From Symbiodinium natans (lineage: Eukaryota > Sar > Dinophyceae > Suessiales > Symbiodiniaceae): DNA of 62,000 nt. The translations under genes and the position numbers were made by a program. The stretch is from the NCBI GenBank assembly GCA_905221605.1, contig CAJNDS010002186.1, forward strand, positions 5,001 through 67,000, written 5' to 3'. Below, piece after piece: positions 46,600 through 59,199 of this stretch; within the stretch, counting starts at the first letter, position 1; each line of letters starts with the position of its first letter. The notes under the pieces are model-generated. The model worked only from the letters and a program-made list of their open reading frames with translations. It was not told the DNA's origin and did no database searches.

Positions 46600-48600
46600 G
46601 ACGTCTGTTTGGCGGCGTCTGTGCGGGGCTGGACAGTGGGTGACTTTGTGTTTCAATTGCCTTCATACAGTTGTTCTTTGGTCGCTCTGTCAGTACCCTC
46701 GGCCAATCTTTCAGGTATGAGAAGGCTAGATGTGGCGTCTAAGCTCGAAACGCATCCGCTGCTCCCTGAGCTGCTGCCAAGACCGCTGCTTTGGCGCTGG
46801 AGTCCTGACATGATTCGCATGATTGCATCAGGAGCATCGGTGTTCGAAACCTTGAAGCCCCAACACCCCAACATCCAAAAACCCTCCCTTAAAGCCATCT
46901 TTCGAGCCCTGGCTTACTATGTTACTTTGGTTGCTAGTGCCGAGAACCCGTACCAGGCCTCAGGGCAATATCTCTTACCCACCAGGCGTTCAGGACAATA
47001 CATGGCGTGAGTGCCGATACGGCGTGCAGTGCGACTTTCTCGCGTTTTTGCTCAAGATGCGCAGTAGCACGTCTCGTGCACGCAGATGACGATTCTCGTG
47101 ACGGTGGCCATGATGATGCTGATGGTGAAGAAGAACATGCCTTGATGAAGAAAGGAGATAGCTTGGAACATGATGCGTTTCGGCGTGGCACAACGCGGTA
47201 TAAGAGCTCCAACCAGGCCCGTGCATCTCCAGCACTATCACAGCCAGTCCACAGCTGGGCACAGAAAGGAAACGTTGCTTCATATTTTGCTTGTTTTCGC
47301 TTCATGCCCAATGTTGCATCCTGTGTCATTCCAACTGATCCCGGCCCTTTCAGTGTCCTGACATTGTGAATACGGAGGACGCGCCAATGACGCTTCAACG
47401 TGAAGGGTTGCATGTTCGTGGGATGCACGGGGCGGAGGTTCTAAACTCTTCCACGGGGAAACAACCATTCTTCGCAAAAAGTGATTCGCCTTTCGCGACT
47501 CTCTTTGCGGACCTTGGCGGAGCTCGCTTTAAGCACGTGCTGGTTACTAGAGCAACGCCATGTTGACATAGGTGAGCTTCGAGCTATCGGTCCATACACA
47601 ACATACAGAATGGGCATGCGGCGCCCCAAACTTTACTGCATCAACACATCGCACGGAAGAACCGTGACAGACAACAAACATCGACAAACCTTATCATACC
47701 TTGCCATATCATCTCTTGTTCTTCGTGGCATTTCTTGCAATATACAGAAGTGGATGGTCTTTCCTGGTTCCCATCGTGATCTCTGGCGGCCCGTCTGTTA
47801 GTCATGCACTGGTCGGCTCATATGAGCCCAGGACAAAGGAGCTTTAGAACTAGTACACAGACGTCGACTCGAACAGAACAAGCGATTCCGAGACACCAAA
47901 TTCGAATACATCTCGTTTGAACATGTCACGGAGTGTCGCAAATGGGGCCCCTCACATGGGGGCTTAGGGGCGCTTGCTTCCCAAGAGCTGCTGCTGAACC
48001 CATGAGCATGAAGGCTACTCTAAATCCACGTCTGCAGCTGCTGCTTGCAGCTGTTGTCATGCTTCCTGAAATAACAATGCGCACTTGCGCGTGGCATGGC
48101 GAGCAAACATGCACAAACGCAGAACGCGTGCAAACGACGGCAATTGTGGGCAATTGTGGCATTTTGCGCGCCGCAGATCACCACGATTGCGCACAATTGT
48201 GCGCTTCTGCAACTGCTGCGCAATGTTCGCTGCAAGGTGCGCACGCTCCGCATCATCTTCGCAACAGTTTTCGGAAAGGGTTCCCAGCGCGAGTAAGGAC
48301 CTGATCGCCCAAATGAAAATGAGATTCCGCAGTCGACAAGCACTGTGAAAAGGCACAATGTTTCACAATTGACATCAAATGAACCTTTTCAGGCTCATCA
48401 TACCTTATGCCCCCATTACAGCGCCCCCATTCGCGACTCTCTGAAATGTCATGCGAACTCGCCGGGCCATGCTCTTGTGCTGCGGAAGTTGGACTACGTT
48501 GAATCTGCAACCGCGGCCGCTCTGGGCGGGGGGACGCATGCGTGCACCGTATGCTTGACCCTGTGCTTTACACTCCTGGTCAGTTTGGTAGAGGATTTGT
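46600..48600. other. No recognisable gene
   Basis: Overlapping short frames without domains. A perfect 16-bp palindrome GCGCACAATTGTGCGC occurs near 48189. Confidence 0.4.
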
Positions 48601-48604
48601 TACT

Positions 48605-48870
48605 ACTATCGCACCTCCTTTGCGATACGGCAAATGGTGGAGGCGGTTCGCTAGCGCCAAATCTTCTGAGACCCTTCGCTTCAGAAAAACTGATACTATC
48701 GAACCGCCTCGTGATATTTTTGCGATAATGCAAAACGGCGCCAAGTTTTCCGGAGCCCTTTGCTTCATGAACAACTTAAATGTTGTCGAACTGCCTTGTT
48801 TTTACGATGAGCCTGACAGACAAGTTGGTGCTATCACGCCGCCTTGTGTTTTCTTGCGGTTGGGCAATTC
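48605..48870. repeat. About three copies of a diverged 90-bp tandem repeat
   Basis: Units start ACTATCGCACCTCC (48605), ACTATCGAACCGCC (48695) and TTGTCGAACTGCC (about 48783). A partial copy GCTATCACGCCGCC lies near 48829. Shared inner words include TTTTTGCGAT, GGCGCCAA and CTTCGCTTCA. Confidence 0.75.
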
Positions 48871-48874
48871 AGCC

Positions 48875-49560
48875 TACACATGTTAAACAAAGAGACCTTC
48901 TAGAGCATCTGTCAGTTTGAAGTGCTTAAGTTTAAATTAAACTGCTTTCCCTTTCAGGACACTCTCAGTCACGTGTTACATGAAATACGGCCCAGACGAG
49001 GTCGGGAGCTCTTCTCAAAGTCACAAAAAAGCATGTTGAAGAAGTTTAGATGCTCGCACTGCAAAGGTCCACTCTCTCATTGAAATCTGAAAGGTATAGG
49101 AAGTTAACATGCCTCACAAACTTAGCATATCGAACAGTCCACGAATGTGAACCCTGCCTACCCTACTTATGACAACAAAAAGACCCCAACTGGAAGCGAA
49201 CCAGGGCTCGGCCAATGAGGGCCGCATGAAAAATCATCAGTTTGGAGTTCTGGGCAACAGGTTTTCCGGGACAATTCAACATGTAATTATTTTTCCACAC
49301 ATCTTGCATATGTTCAAGGTTGAACATGTATATTTTGCTAAACAACCTGTTGAAGGACTGCATTTTGAACATTGCAAGCATTTTGCATGCCACTTGATAA
49401 AAAAATTAAGGCAGCGCCACATCATTACAATGGTTGCTCTGTTTAAAACTACAGGCTATTTTGAAGCATTCTCTACCAGAAGGTTGCAGTCCCGTAGAGC
49501 CAAAAATTCCTATGTAGGGTCTGGATGCACATAATGGGCCACAGGTCTACAGGGCAGGGT
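48875..49560. other. No recognisable gene
   Basis: AT-richer sequence with only shadow frames. Confidence 0.4.
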
Positions 49561-49564
49561 CGAT

Positions 49565-49698
49565 CCGGCGGTAAAAAGGATGCTTTCCATGTAGGCCCCT
49601 GAGGCCGGCTCCTGTGCTTCCACAGCTTTCTGGGCCTCTGCCTGCAGCTCCTTTGCTCTTCCCTGTGGTGAAGCTGCTCACTCTTTGCAGAACTGCTC

Positions 49699-49736
<38 letters not shown>

Positions 49737-52700
49737 GTCCAACACATGGCCACCTCCGAGTAGCGGAGGTGGTCGAGCAAGAGCAGCTTGAAGTGGCTCT
49801 GGAATTCGGCCTTCCAGCAATTCGTGCCACCCTCAACGAGCGTTTTGCAGAGACTTCTCTCATACACATTATCAGACCTGCAGCTGATGATGCCGTAAAC
49901 TCCCTAAAATGCTGTGCCTGCTTCTGCTTCAAGTCCTCGGTCTGTTCGCGGACGGTTTGCCTTAGCTAACCGCTGGGAGAACAAAGTGGGCCCTGTGCCC
50001 TCAGCAAAAGCCGAGATGAGGCTTCAACTGGAGAGCGCTGCCAGTCTCCTCAATCAGCTGCCTGCATGTGCCATTTGGCATTCATGAAGGCTACCCTCCC
50101 CTCCTCCCTGCAGAGCCCGTTGCCCGTTCTCTTGTGAGATCCTTTGTGTGTCTTCCATTGTTTCATCAGATGTTGTCCGCTTCTAACTCGTCCCGTGAAG
50201 CATCCAGCTCCCGCATGGTGGCTCTGAATGCATAAGCCCAGCTTCCACTCCTTTGATGCCCCGTAACTATGCGGCACATGAATATACGGTGTATATTCCC
50301 AGAAACGGATCGCCCAGAGAAAGCTGGCTTTTGATGCGAAACAGCATCGCTGCTTTCGCTTAGACAGCAGCAGAGAGCTATCATGGGAGGCAAGCACTCC
50401 ACATGTGACAAATCTGAGTGTACATAGTGCATTTGTTCAGATCTTTCCTGTGTGGTACATCAAGACCACTTTCGACAAAGCAACAATGCTCCGAGCCAGG
50501 AAAGAGACAAGCTTCTGAGACTTCTGAGCGCAATGAATAACATCACCACACAGACTCATGCGATTTTCTGAAGCCCCACCCGGAGGATGCCTTGTCTGGT
50601 CCAGCAGCTCCTTCTCTTTTGCCTGTGAGAGCCGTTGCTTCAAGGCTGGCGGCTAGTTGCATGCAGCTTGTATGTCGCTCAATCTACTCAATCCACGGTA
50701 ACTGTGGCCGATGCGCCTTGCTGGACACTGACACCAGTAAGGAAGGCTCAAGACCAACCGCTTGGAGTATTTCTGGAGGTCAACATTGTAACAAATGCCA
50801 GCAGGAGACAAGTGTTCTCCGTCAACAAATTCCATGGCGTCCCCCCTAACGAATGGCATGCAAATTCATTATCTGAAAGAGTCTGAAAGAGTGCGCGGAA
50901 CCATTGTCCAGAACCAAGCATCATTGACATCACAGCCCTCAGGAACAGCATGTCAGAGGTTCCAAAACCGGGACTGTTAGCATTGATGAGAAACGAGGTG
51001 CTCATTGAGGCGGGTTCAGAAGGCGCCGAGAGACGGAAGAACATACACTACACACGCCTACAGTCCTTCCTGCGTGACAAAAAATAGAAAAATGCGCACA
51101 TTACAAATTTACATGTATGTATGTGTATATATATATGTATATGTAGTCACCCCACACGGTCCTGCCAAAGAAGCGGTATTACTGACGCTCAATAATTTTC
51201 TAAACATGGGTCGGCTGTCCGCTGCATAAAGAATTATGCTAACTGCCGAGTTCCTATACTGACTTGGCATTTCATGCCATTGTATTAAACAGCTTGTGAG
51301 TTAAAGCACAAGTTTATGCTACGTTCTGAAAAGAACTCAAAAGTAAGTAAAAGCTGAAGATTGTCTGTTGATGAAAACAAATTGCCGTAACACATGTAAT
51401 ACGCCGCGAACTACATGGATTCAACGAACTGAAGACATTTAATGTCATGCGCTGAATGAAACATACTCGCTTCAAGAATTAACGGACTTGCAGGTGAGTG
51501 ACTGGGAAGAAAGCTAGCAGGCGTACTCCCCATTTACCCTTAGTCACCTTAGTCAAAGATTCCAGCGTAAGGGTGGTACGAGCCCACCCTTGATCATGTA
51601 CTCCTCAATGAAATCCCAAACCCGAAGCCCTAGACCCCCCAAACCCTACTTGCCGAAGCTTCAGCTTCCCACAACCGAAGACTTAAAATGCTCTCTGTTC
51701 CCTTCTTCATTTGAGGGGGTAGAAGGTGCAGCTCCTGTTTGCTCAGGAGTCTTGAGTGACAAGCTTTTTGGGAGACGATCGGCAAGCTAAGCTTTATCCC
51801 CAAGTGCTCTCAATCATACAATGTGACTTGCGTTTGAAAATAGCCCATATCTACGAATGAGGGAACGGGGGCCGCTGTGAGGCCAAAGTGTTCATCACTT
51901 TTCGATGCTGGAGCTCATATGCTGCATAGAGATGCTCCCTAGTGCTCTCTGCTTTCCCCCCACCACTAAACCCCAATGACGCACCACTCTGGAACAAAGA
52001 AGCGAAAAAGGCTGTTCCTAAGCATATATATATATATATATGTATGCACTATTTCTTTAATCTGGACTTCGTTTCGATCGTCAAGACCATGCTTTACGCC
52101 GCCTGCTATGATTGGTCTTTATGCTACAGTCACAACTGTCATACGAACTCGCTGTGTGTGTTTATGCTTCGATTTGAGAGAACTCAATTTCTGTCTGTTT
52201 CCATTCTTGAAGAATGCTCTCCGGTAAGACGTGGCCCGCAGGGAACGAATAAGTCGACAACAAAACAACCAACGATAACAAAACAACTAAAAAGGCATGA
52301 AATCACGAACCATTGTTGTTTTGGGATGTGACAGACAGATCTAGAAGCAGGAGTAAGAATCTCGGTTGTAGCTATTCTCCCCCGTGCAATTAGTCCTCGT
52401 ACATTAGAAAGGCATATCCTGGGTCAAAAGTGCGACTTCTCTTGAGGCTCAAAAGGCGAGTCAACATGAACCTGCTGATGCTGACTTGAAACTGTAGCTT
52501 GCTCACAGGCTTTACTTCAATCTGCTCATTGTCCTTGGATTTCAAGCAGCGAACTACATTTAACGACAGCTTCGAGCAGTTGGTTTTTAGGGCAAACGGC
52601 CTCCCAAACAAGGTGTCAAATGTGCGACTGGAACTCATAGAATAATACTAAGTTCTAACTGCAAGTCACACCACTGAGTCACTAAGTTGATTCTCAGAAG

Positions 52701-54545
52701 GGGAGGCCAGCTATAGTTCCTAAATTGCTTATACGATTAACCGGTGTAATTTCCACTCATGTAAACGATGCAAGAATATGCACATGACTCAACAAATTGT
52801 ACCCGTTGTTCAGTGGTCAACTCGAGCTTCCGGACCCCCCCATGCCGAACAATATGTAGCACGTATCCTGTCTATGGCAGCGGTATCAATTACTATCTTT
52901 CATTCTTTAAATTGGGGGCTGGGGAGGAGGTGAATGTAATAGGGGAGCATATGCATATAACATATACATGTGTATACATATATATATATATATATTGACT
53001 TAGGTCTTGCACCTTGGCAGCACCATCCGCACTTGCCGCGTCCAGCTTCTCCTATGTGCACTGCATGCCGACACTTGGCTCTGTATGGCACTTGCACCGC
53101 AAGCTGGACATCTGCGGGGTTCAGAGGCGCAGTGTTGCACTCCACTGCATCCTCTACAGTCATGCATGTTTGGAACGAGGAGGTCCTTCAACGCAGACTT
53201 CGTATTGTAGAACTCCGCACGCTGCCTTGACAGAGCAGCGTGCAAGTTTGTCGCAGGTAGGCATCTGTGTCAAAGCTGTTCACAAGAGGACCTTCTGCTC
53301 AAGGGAAAACCCCGATCCCGAAAGCCCTCCAGGGTTGGGTTCTCGCAATTGGGAGTAGAGAACCCGCCTGATGACGGCTCCAGGGACCCGGCCGATCACA
53401 GTTCTCCATATGCTGCTTCTGCTTCATCCGAGCCTCACAGATGTTGGCTGCTGACAGCACCTGATAAAGACAGCTTCAACTTTCAACAATGACCCTGCCT
53501 CATCCAGCTGACGAGAGACAGTGTCCAACTCGATCCTGTGGCGGTCCGGTGGTGCTGCGTAGCGCTTTGTAGCGCCACAAGACAGAGAGCAGCTTGAAAG
53601 CTTTGCCTAAGCTGGCGCTTTCTTTCGTCCAGCTCATCAATTTCTTTGTCGATGCCAGCCCGCACCTCTCCATATGGATTGGGAATGACAGCATAAAGTG
53701 AAGTACTCAGCCTGCCTCATCCATGTGCTGAAGCTGCAGCTTTATGCCGTCTTGTGACTGGTTGAGCTCTCCCTGGCATCACAGGCTCTCAGCAGAGTGG
53801 AGAGCTGTGGAGTTACAGCGGGACACAGTGGGCCTCGAGGTCTTTCTGCTGGGAGGTGCAGCTTTCGGCAAAACTTTGCAGACCAGCCATGCGTGCCTGC
53901 GAGGCCCAAAAGTGATGGGAACACCGGTGGAAGTCTGAGAAGCTCAGGACCAAACCTGAATCTGCTGCTGGAGTCCCTGAAGGTCTTGCTCTCGCAGATG
54001 CCTCACCTGCGCGGCTGCACATTGGATATGGCCTCCTGTAGGTCAGATTCTTCTCAGACTGCATCTGATGTTTCAGCTGGAGAGCGGATGATGCTTGCCT
54101 CATCCCGCTGTGCTTGAGACGTCTGCAAGTTCTGCCGGACGGCATCGTAGGTTCGCAACCTATCGAGGCCCCTCCGAAGTCAAAGGCGGCAGGATCGTCA
54201 GTCTAAGTCCGGAGCAGGTGTGAAGAAGTGTCTACACCTGATGGGATTGACGAGATTGACGAATTAAAGTTGGCTTGTGCCGTGCAAGAATCCGAGAAGT
54301 TCAAGGCAGCAAGTTCTTAGGCTCTTCAGGAGCGGCGGATCGCGACGGAGAATGCCTGAATTTGTCTGAGGTTTCGGCGCTTCCTATTTTGTTCGTCGGT
54401 GCCTCCGGTTTCCAGCTGCTTCAGCTCCTTAGCTGCGCTTGCATGGGAAAGGGTTTGTGAAGCAACGCGCAGCAGCAAGTTGGGCTTGTGGGCCTGTTTC
54501 AGGAACTCTGCCCGCAATGCTAACTCCTGCAACGACTGAAGAGTG
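49565..54545 (-). CDS. Coiled-coil protein gene built of micro-exons
   Basis: Small open segments rich in Gln, Glu, Leu, Arg and Lys follow one another on the minus strand, each between AG|G acceptors and GT/GC donors. The best run joins in frame: about 54056-54008 SDLQEAISNVQPR, 54001-53956 RHLREQDLQGLQQQIQ, 53896-53834 ARMAGLQSFAESCTSQQKDL, 53772-53712 GELNQSQDGIKLQLQHMDEA, 53667-53607 EVRAGIDKEIDELDERKRQL and 53225-53177 RQRAEFYNTKSALKDLL. Further like segments occur at 54535-54500 (LQELALRAEFLKQA), 54440-54385 (AAKELKQLETGGTDEQNR), 54145-54090 (QNLQTSQAQRDEAS), about 50615 (AKEKELLDQTR), 50210 (TMRELDASRDELEADN), 49930 (RQTVREQTEDLKQKQAQHF) and 49650 (AKELQAEAQKAVEAQEPA). The exons are 46-63 nt. 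Pattern and heptads support a structural coiled coil. The family is unknown and the ends are not defined. Confidence 0.6.
49703..49732. repeat. CT microsatellite
   Basis: Perfect CT run in a presumed intron. Confidence 0.95.
52024..52041. repeat. TA microsatellite
   Basis: Perfect TA run. Confidence 0.95.
52977..52995. repeat. TA microsatellite
   Basis: Perfect TA run. Confidence 0.95.
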
Positions 54546-54930
54546 AATCGACCAGACGGCGAACGGCAGCGAACGGTAGAGCACTTGGCCTTACGTTCGC
54601 TGTAGAGTACCTCTTCGCTCCTGGCAAAGGTCTCTCATGGGCTCCCACAGCATACACAGCCGTCTGCCGTCCCCTCCCCCCCCCCTAAACTCACATAATA
54701 ACTCTATATAGGGATCTATAGGGTACGCTGTGGAGAGGTTTGCCTTTTGGTCGAAGCCAACTTTGTCGTTCCGCAACTTTTGTCGCTCGACCATGGCAGG
54801 GGCCCGAAAGGGCCCCCGTCGAATTCGGCATACGGAGACATTCTTTTCTACCCGAACTGCCGCGCACCTCAACTTTGTAGGGCCAGTCTCTCGAACTTGT
54901 CTCTCATTAGTCTCTCTATCCATCATTCAG

Positions 54931-55497
54931 TCACTCAGAAGGGGTTTCCCCATCAGATGCTTCTGCATCCTCATCTTCCTCAACAGCCTCATCTTCTGAT
55001 GGTGTCAAAGGCAAAGCGACACCACGTCCGAAGGCAGTTTCACAAGCATTCTCAGGATCTTGGCCCGGTGGTCGTTCAGGACTCTCCAGTTTCAAAGGAG
55101 CGGCCTCCTCCACAGTCACGCCGGTCACGCCGGTCACGCCAGTCACGCCAGTCATGCTGTCGCGTTGTGCTTGAATCTTGGACATGGCATAGAGAAGGAT
55201 GCAGGCAGTGCTTGCAGTCCACGCTGCCAAGACCTGAAGGGTCAACCTCAGCCGGTGAGGCAAGCAGTCACTGAATCACTGAACCAAAGCACCTGACCAT
55301 ATCTGGACTCTAGATCACCCGAAGACAAGGCACGTAGCTGAGCCTGTGTACACTGCATATCCATAGCAGAAGCCCAAGTAAATGGGCACGCACAGAGATT
55401 TTGCGATAGCCCCAAGCTTCTTCACCATCAGCGCGGTGGTGAGGCCGCTTGCGACGTACGAGAACAGCAGCACCAGCACGCGCCAGTGCCCGAAGCC
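54931..55497 (-). CDS. C-terminal exons of a multi-span membrane protein, nucleotide-sugar-transporter-like
   Basis: Exon 55497-55327 follows GACACAG|G and reads GFGHWRVLVLLFSYVASGLT, then TALMVKKLGAIAKSLCVPIY and LGFCYGYAVYTG: two or three hydrophobic spans with a short basic KK motif between. Intron 55326-55234 (93 bp, GT-AG, phase 0) leads to exon 55233-54931, reading VLAAWTASTACILLYAM (last span) and a cytosolic-type tail. That tail has four TGV repeats, a Pro-rich part and an acidic end (SEDEAVEEDEDAEASDGE), stop TGA at 54931. GLT..L..K..GA..K resembles the late spans of SLC35-type nucleotide-sugar transporters of the Golgi/ER. This is family inference at moderate confidence, and another drug/metabolite-transporter family member is possible. 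N-terminal exons were not found upstream. Confidence 0.55.
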
Positions 55498-56860
55498 CTG
55501 TGTCAACGCCGACAGAGGCATGCCATGCCTAGGTCAGTGCTCAACATGTAGCAAATCATATCTAAGGTCGAGTGATTCAACAATGCAACGCCAGCCAAGA
55601 GCAAATATTACTTGAGTCCAGGGGACTGTGGGAGGGCACTTTTTGGCTATTTTGTCTTGTTTAGCGCCTCTCGTGTTCAAAATTTGTGCAAAACATCACA
55701 GATGACAACATTCATTTGTCATTCATCTGTTGAATATCTGTAGTCCTAGCAAGCTCTGGCTTTTGCTCATGGGGGGGTGGGAGTGAGGGTGAACGCTTGC
55801 CGACCATTTCCTTTTTTATTGCTGTCATTGCCTCGGTCGTTTCAATTCATGATTCCTTTTCATTTCGTACCCAAAGGACGGTTACTCCAGTCCGAGATCA
55901 GCAAAGCCCATACGAATACGAGAACATCTCTGAAAATAGGGAACTCCAAAAGGTGACTTGCTTATGAATACCCGAAACCGGCCTTGCGGACATGTTGATT
56001 TAGTGTTCATAGCGCACATCCTTGTGCAACTGTCTTGCCAGGACTCACACAAAGTCTCTGACTTTAGTTGAAACTCAGCAAAAATGAGCAATATCCAGGC
56101 GTATAAACAAAATATTTGTATATATTTCTATATAGCTAACCCATCCCAGTGAAAGAATTCACCTGTCATGATATAGATGAATACAGGTAGGATCCTACTA
56201 GACCTTGAGATCCTAGACAATAGCAGTTGTCAGATAAGCTTAAGGAGGTCTTCATAGCTGAATGTACATGGAAGGTATGATCCCGCTGTGTATTCCAGTG
56301 AGGATCAGAGTGTCCGCAACGATTGAACTAAGAGACTCAATACTGCAAAATCCTACGAATCGAATTTGATTGCAACAACTATCGCTACATATCGAAAAAG
56401 TAATTAAATTAGCAATCATTCGCCTATTTGTAGGAACTATCGTGTCTTGAATTAAGATTCCAAAGTATCCTTGATCCAGTGATTTTCCTACTACATTTCA
56501 AAAGTTTCTGTTGCATTTTAGTATAGCACTTCACCTCATCTTATCTGAAAGGCGAGCACAGTGAATTGTATACTAACATCTTATCTTGGGGCATTGGAAC
56601 AGTCGTATGATTATATAGATATATACAGATATCAGCACGCGCATCAGTTTATCAATGTTCAGTATATGTTTACATGAAACTATCATAAACAACATAACAG
56701 CGCAAGGATGTATGGTTTATATTTTTATCACAGGGATAAAAACAGCACACGCTCAATACATGTAAGAAGTGTCCGAGTAGCTGTCCTTCGGTAACTAATT
56801 CTCCTCCTTCCTCGTGATTGCGCAACTCGATGGCAAGTGTCTTCGCGCCAAACAAAGAAC

Positions 56861-56882
56861 GTGTGTGTGTGTGTGTGTGTGT
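56861..56882. repeat. GT microsatellite
   Basis: Eleven GT units. Confidence 0.95.
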
Positions 56883-56990
56883 CGAATGTCTTGGGGAGAA
56901 TTCGTCCAAATAGAACGCAGCGCCACGCGAGAGTTCCACACAAGCGACACTGTCACAATGGCCGTCCTTTTTGCCCGAGACGCAGCGCAC

Positions 56991-57008
56991 GCGCGCGCGC
57001 GCGCGCGG
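56991..57008. repeat. GC dinucleotide repeat (Z-DNA-prone)
   Basis: Nine GC units. Confidence 0.95.
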
Positions 57009-57680
57009 CATCGTTCTAGTGGATATCCTTGTGGAAGAAAACCCAAAACACCAAAAACAACAATTTCTCGGAACTCTTGCCGTTTGGGCACTCTGATTGA
57101 AGAGTCTCAGCCAGATTTGTTTGTTGTTTTGTTCTTTTGTTTGTTTGTTGTTTTGGCGTTTTGCCAAGAGTGCGGGAATGCCTGTGTAGCTGTCCTCCTT
57201 TTGCAAGGGTGCTCCTAAACACACAACCAAAGCACCATCTTCCCGGGTTGATTTTCGTTGTTTTTTGTTTGTATGTATGGTTTTCCGTATATATGGGACA
57301 CCATGGTAGACGAAAATAGCAAAAAGCGCCCTCCCACGGTCCCCTGTTTTGTATTTCTTCTCTGCAGCAGGAGGGCACGAACCTCAACGTCAGCAGGCTT
57401 AAAGTCATTGCGGCCAGGCTCATCCAGCTTTGCTGGACCATAAATGGAATTCCTGGCCGATTTGTGAGCAGCTGCTCCTGAGCAAGCCAAGCATCTCATT
57501 AACCGTCTGTCAGATTAAGACCCTAGTCTAAGACGAAAACCGTTGACTCCCAGCAGTTTCTCACAATCAGCATGCTTCCTGGATGTTTCACAAGTCGCAG
57601 CTTCGGGACCCTGGACTTTAAGACCTTAGGCTTTGACGCTTTACGGGGCTTCAAGGGGCTGTAGGTTCTTCCCTGCTTGG

Positions 57681-58037
57681 CTACGACGGTCCTGCAGAAC
57701 GGCCGCGAGCGACGTGAGAAAGACGGCGGTAGATCGTTCCGCCAGGCCCAAGTACCAAGACATCGAAGCCGACGTTGGGCTCCTGCAGGCAGAGTCGCCA
57801 CAACGGCTTGTGAGATGCGACTCCTGGAAGCTTGCTACGAGTGACAAGCAGCAAGATAGTAAGATGTGAAATCGAGCTCTCATCTACTACAGCTTCGTCG
57901 ACCACCTTACCTTGCGACTTTGGCCAGTGTGGCTGCCTCGCGTGCTTGGACCTCAGGCAAAGTTTTAAACCCCGACAAGAAGCAGATTTAGCGGCTACAG
58001 TAGCACCATCACGAAACTTATTCAACTCATGGTTCAT
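57681..58037 (-). CDS. Possible coding region, unidentified
   Basis: A 118-codon open minus frame contains EPNVGFDVLVLGPGGTIYRR. Overlapping frames carry alternative exon-like pieces, for example LPEVQAREAATLAKVA ending at a canonical AAG|GTAAGG donor (57911). The correct frame cannot be decided and no domain is recognised. Confidence 0.25.
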   Translation of the reverse strand: MNHELNKFRDGATVAAKSASCRGLKLCLRSKHARQPHWPKSQGKVVDEAVVDESSISHLTILLLVTRSKLPGVASHKPLWRLCLQEPNVGFDVLVLGPGGTIYRRLSHVARGRSAGPS

Positions 58038-58259
58038 TGCGGCTCAGCGACTTCAGATCGGCAGAAAAACATGGTCGCCACCGCCACTGCCGTCACCAGG
58101 GAGTACTGCCTCAAGATGGTTGAACCTCCCTACCTCCTCCATGCCTTCGAAAAACTATCACCGGGCCCGCTGCTGCAGAGTTTCTTGAATTTCTTGATGG
58201 CTACAGCTGAGTCGCATTCGGCTCTGGCCCTTCTTCAGGACAAGCCTGGATAACAACAC

Positions 58260-59195
58260 AGTCAGGATGATGGCCAGCGCCTCCAGGAGGAATTGCGGAA
58301 AACTGCGCTCGGCTCTCTATGCCCTTGAATCTTTTTCAACAACACTTCATTCGGAATCGCTTTGTTTCTTTTGTCTGGCATTGTGACAATGAAAGAAGGA
58401 ATGCCACATGCAAAATACCTAGCAAACTCAGAACATAATGGCCCTTACTGCTGAGACGAGACGTTCATCAGTATTCGCGAGATGGCATCGATGACAGGAT
58501 GGTTGGTTTGATCATCGCAGTGAGGGAGGAGGCGGGTGCGCGAAGGGGGGGCGGGGTGGAGGGTGGATTGAGCCCCCCCTTCCCCGTGAGCACCTTCAAA
58601 GGAGGGAGATATGTGCACCAGCAACCATTTCCTGCCATTCAATTGATGCCTGTAACTCGGAAGATCTTGTTACGAGGTTGTGTCTACAGGAGTCTACACA
58701 TATCCTCCGATGTTCTTCCCGTCCTAGATGAAATCGATACTACATGCCATAATTATGATGTTTTGACCAGAACCTCTCCCTGTCTTAGACTTTTGGCTCG
58801 TCGAGACCACTCCCTTGAATAAGAGGCGCAAGGACTCTCCACGGAGAGGTTGCAGCTTGGGAATTGTGGGGTCAATTTCTTCTATTAGGCTAGATTGGGC
58901 CAAAACAATGAAACGCAAGACTGCAGGGGGGAGGCAAGGAACCAAGGGTAAACAAAACTGGCGGTGGAGGAGGGTCAAACACTCTCCAACCTGAGTCAGA
59001 CGTACTGGGCCGACCGTGTAGGAAGCACATCAATAAACATGCGTGCGAAATTTTCGTTTGACATTTACACATATAAACCAACAAGTACAGATTACAACCT
59101 GCTATGGCGAATGTCCAAAACATTAAGCATTGTCCGCCGACCCCAGCTTTGAGCGGGGGAGGCGCTAGTGAAGACTCCATGGCGTCGGCGTAACC
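58260..59195. other. No recognisable gene
   Basis: Short frames only. Confidence 0.4.
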
Positions 59196-59199
59196 CCGC

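Larger units (their letters stand above)
50700..53170. other. AT-rich intron-like stretch
   Basis: Probably a long intron of the coiled-coil gene. It contains TA microsatellites at 52024-52041 and 52977-52995, TATG/TATA sequence at 51112-51140, and degenerate CCCTAAA-like words at 51615-51650. A minus-strand frame at 52638-52390 is open for 82 codons without a recognised domain. Confidence 0.4.
55505..57200. other. No recognisable gene; AT-rich then microsatellite-rich
   Basis: 56090-56760 is notably AT-rich. GT (56861-56882), GC (56991-57008) and GTTT-type (57117-57156) repeats follow. N-terminal exons of the transporter-like gene should lie here but cannot be recognised. Confidence 0.4.
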
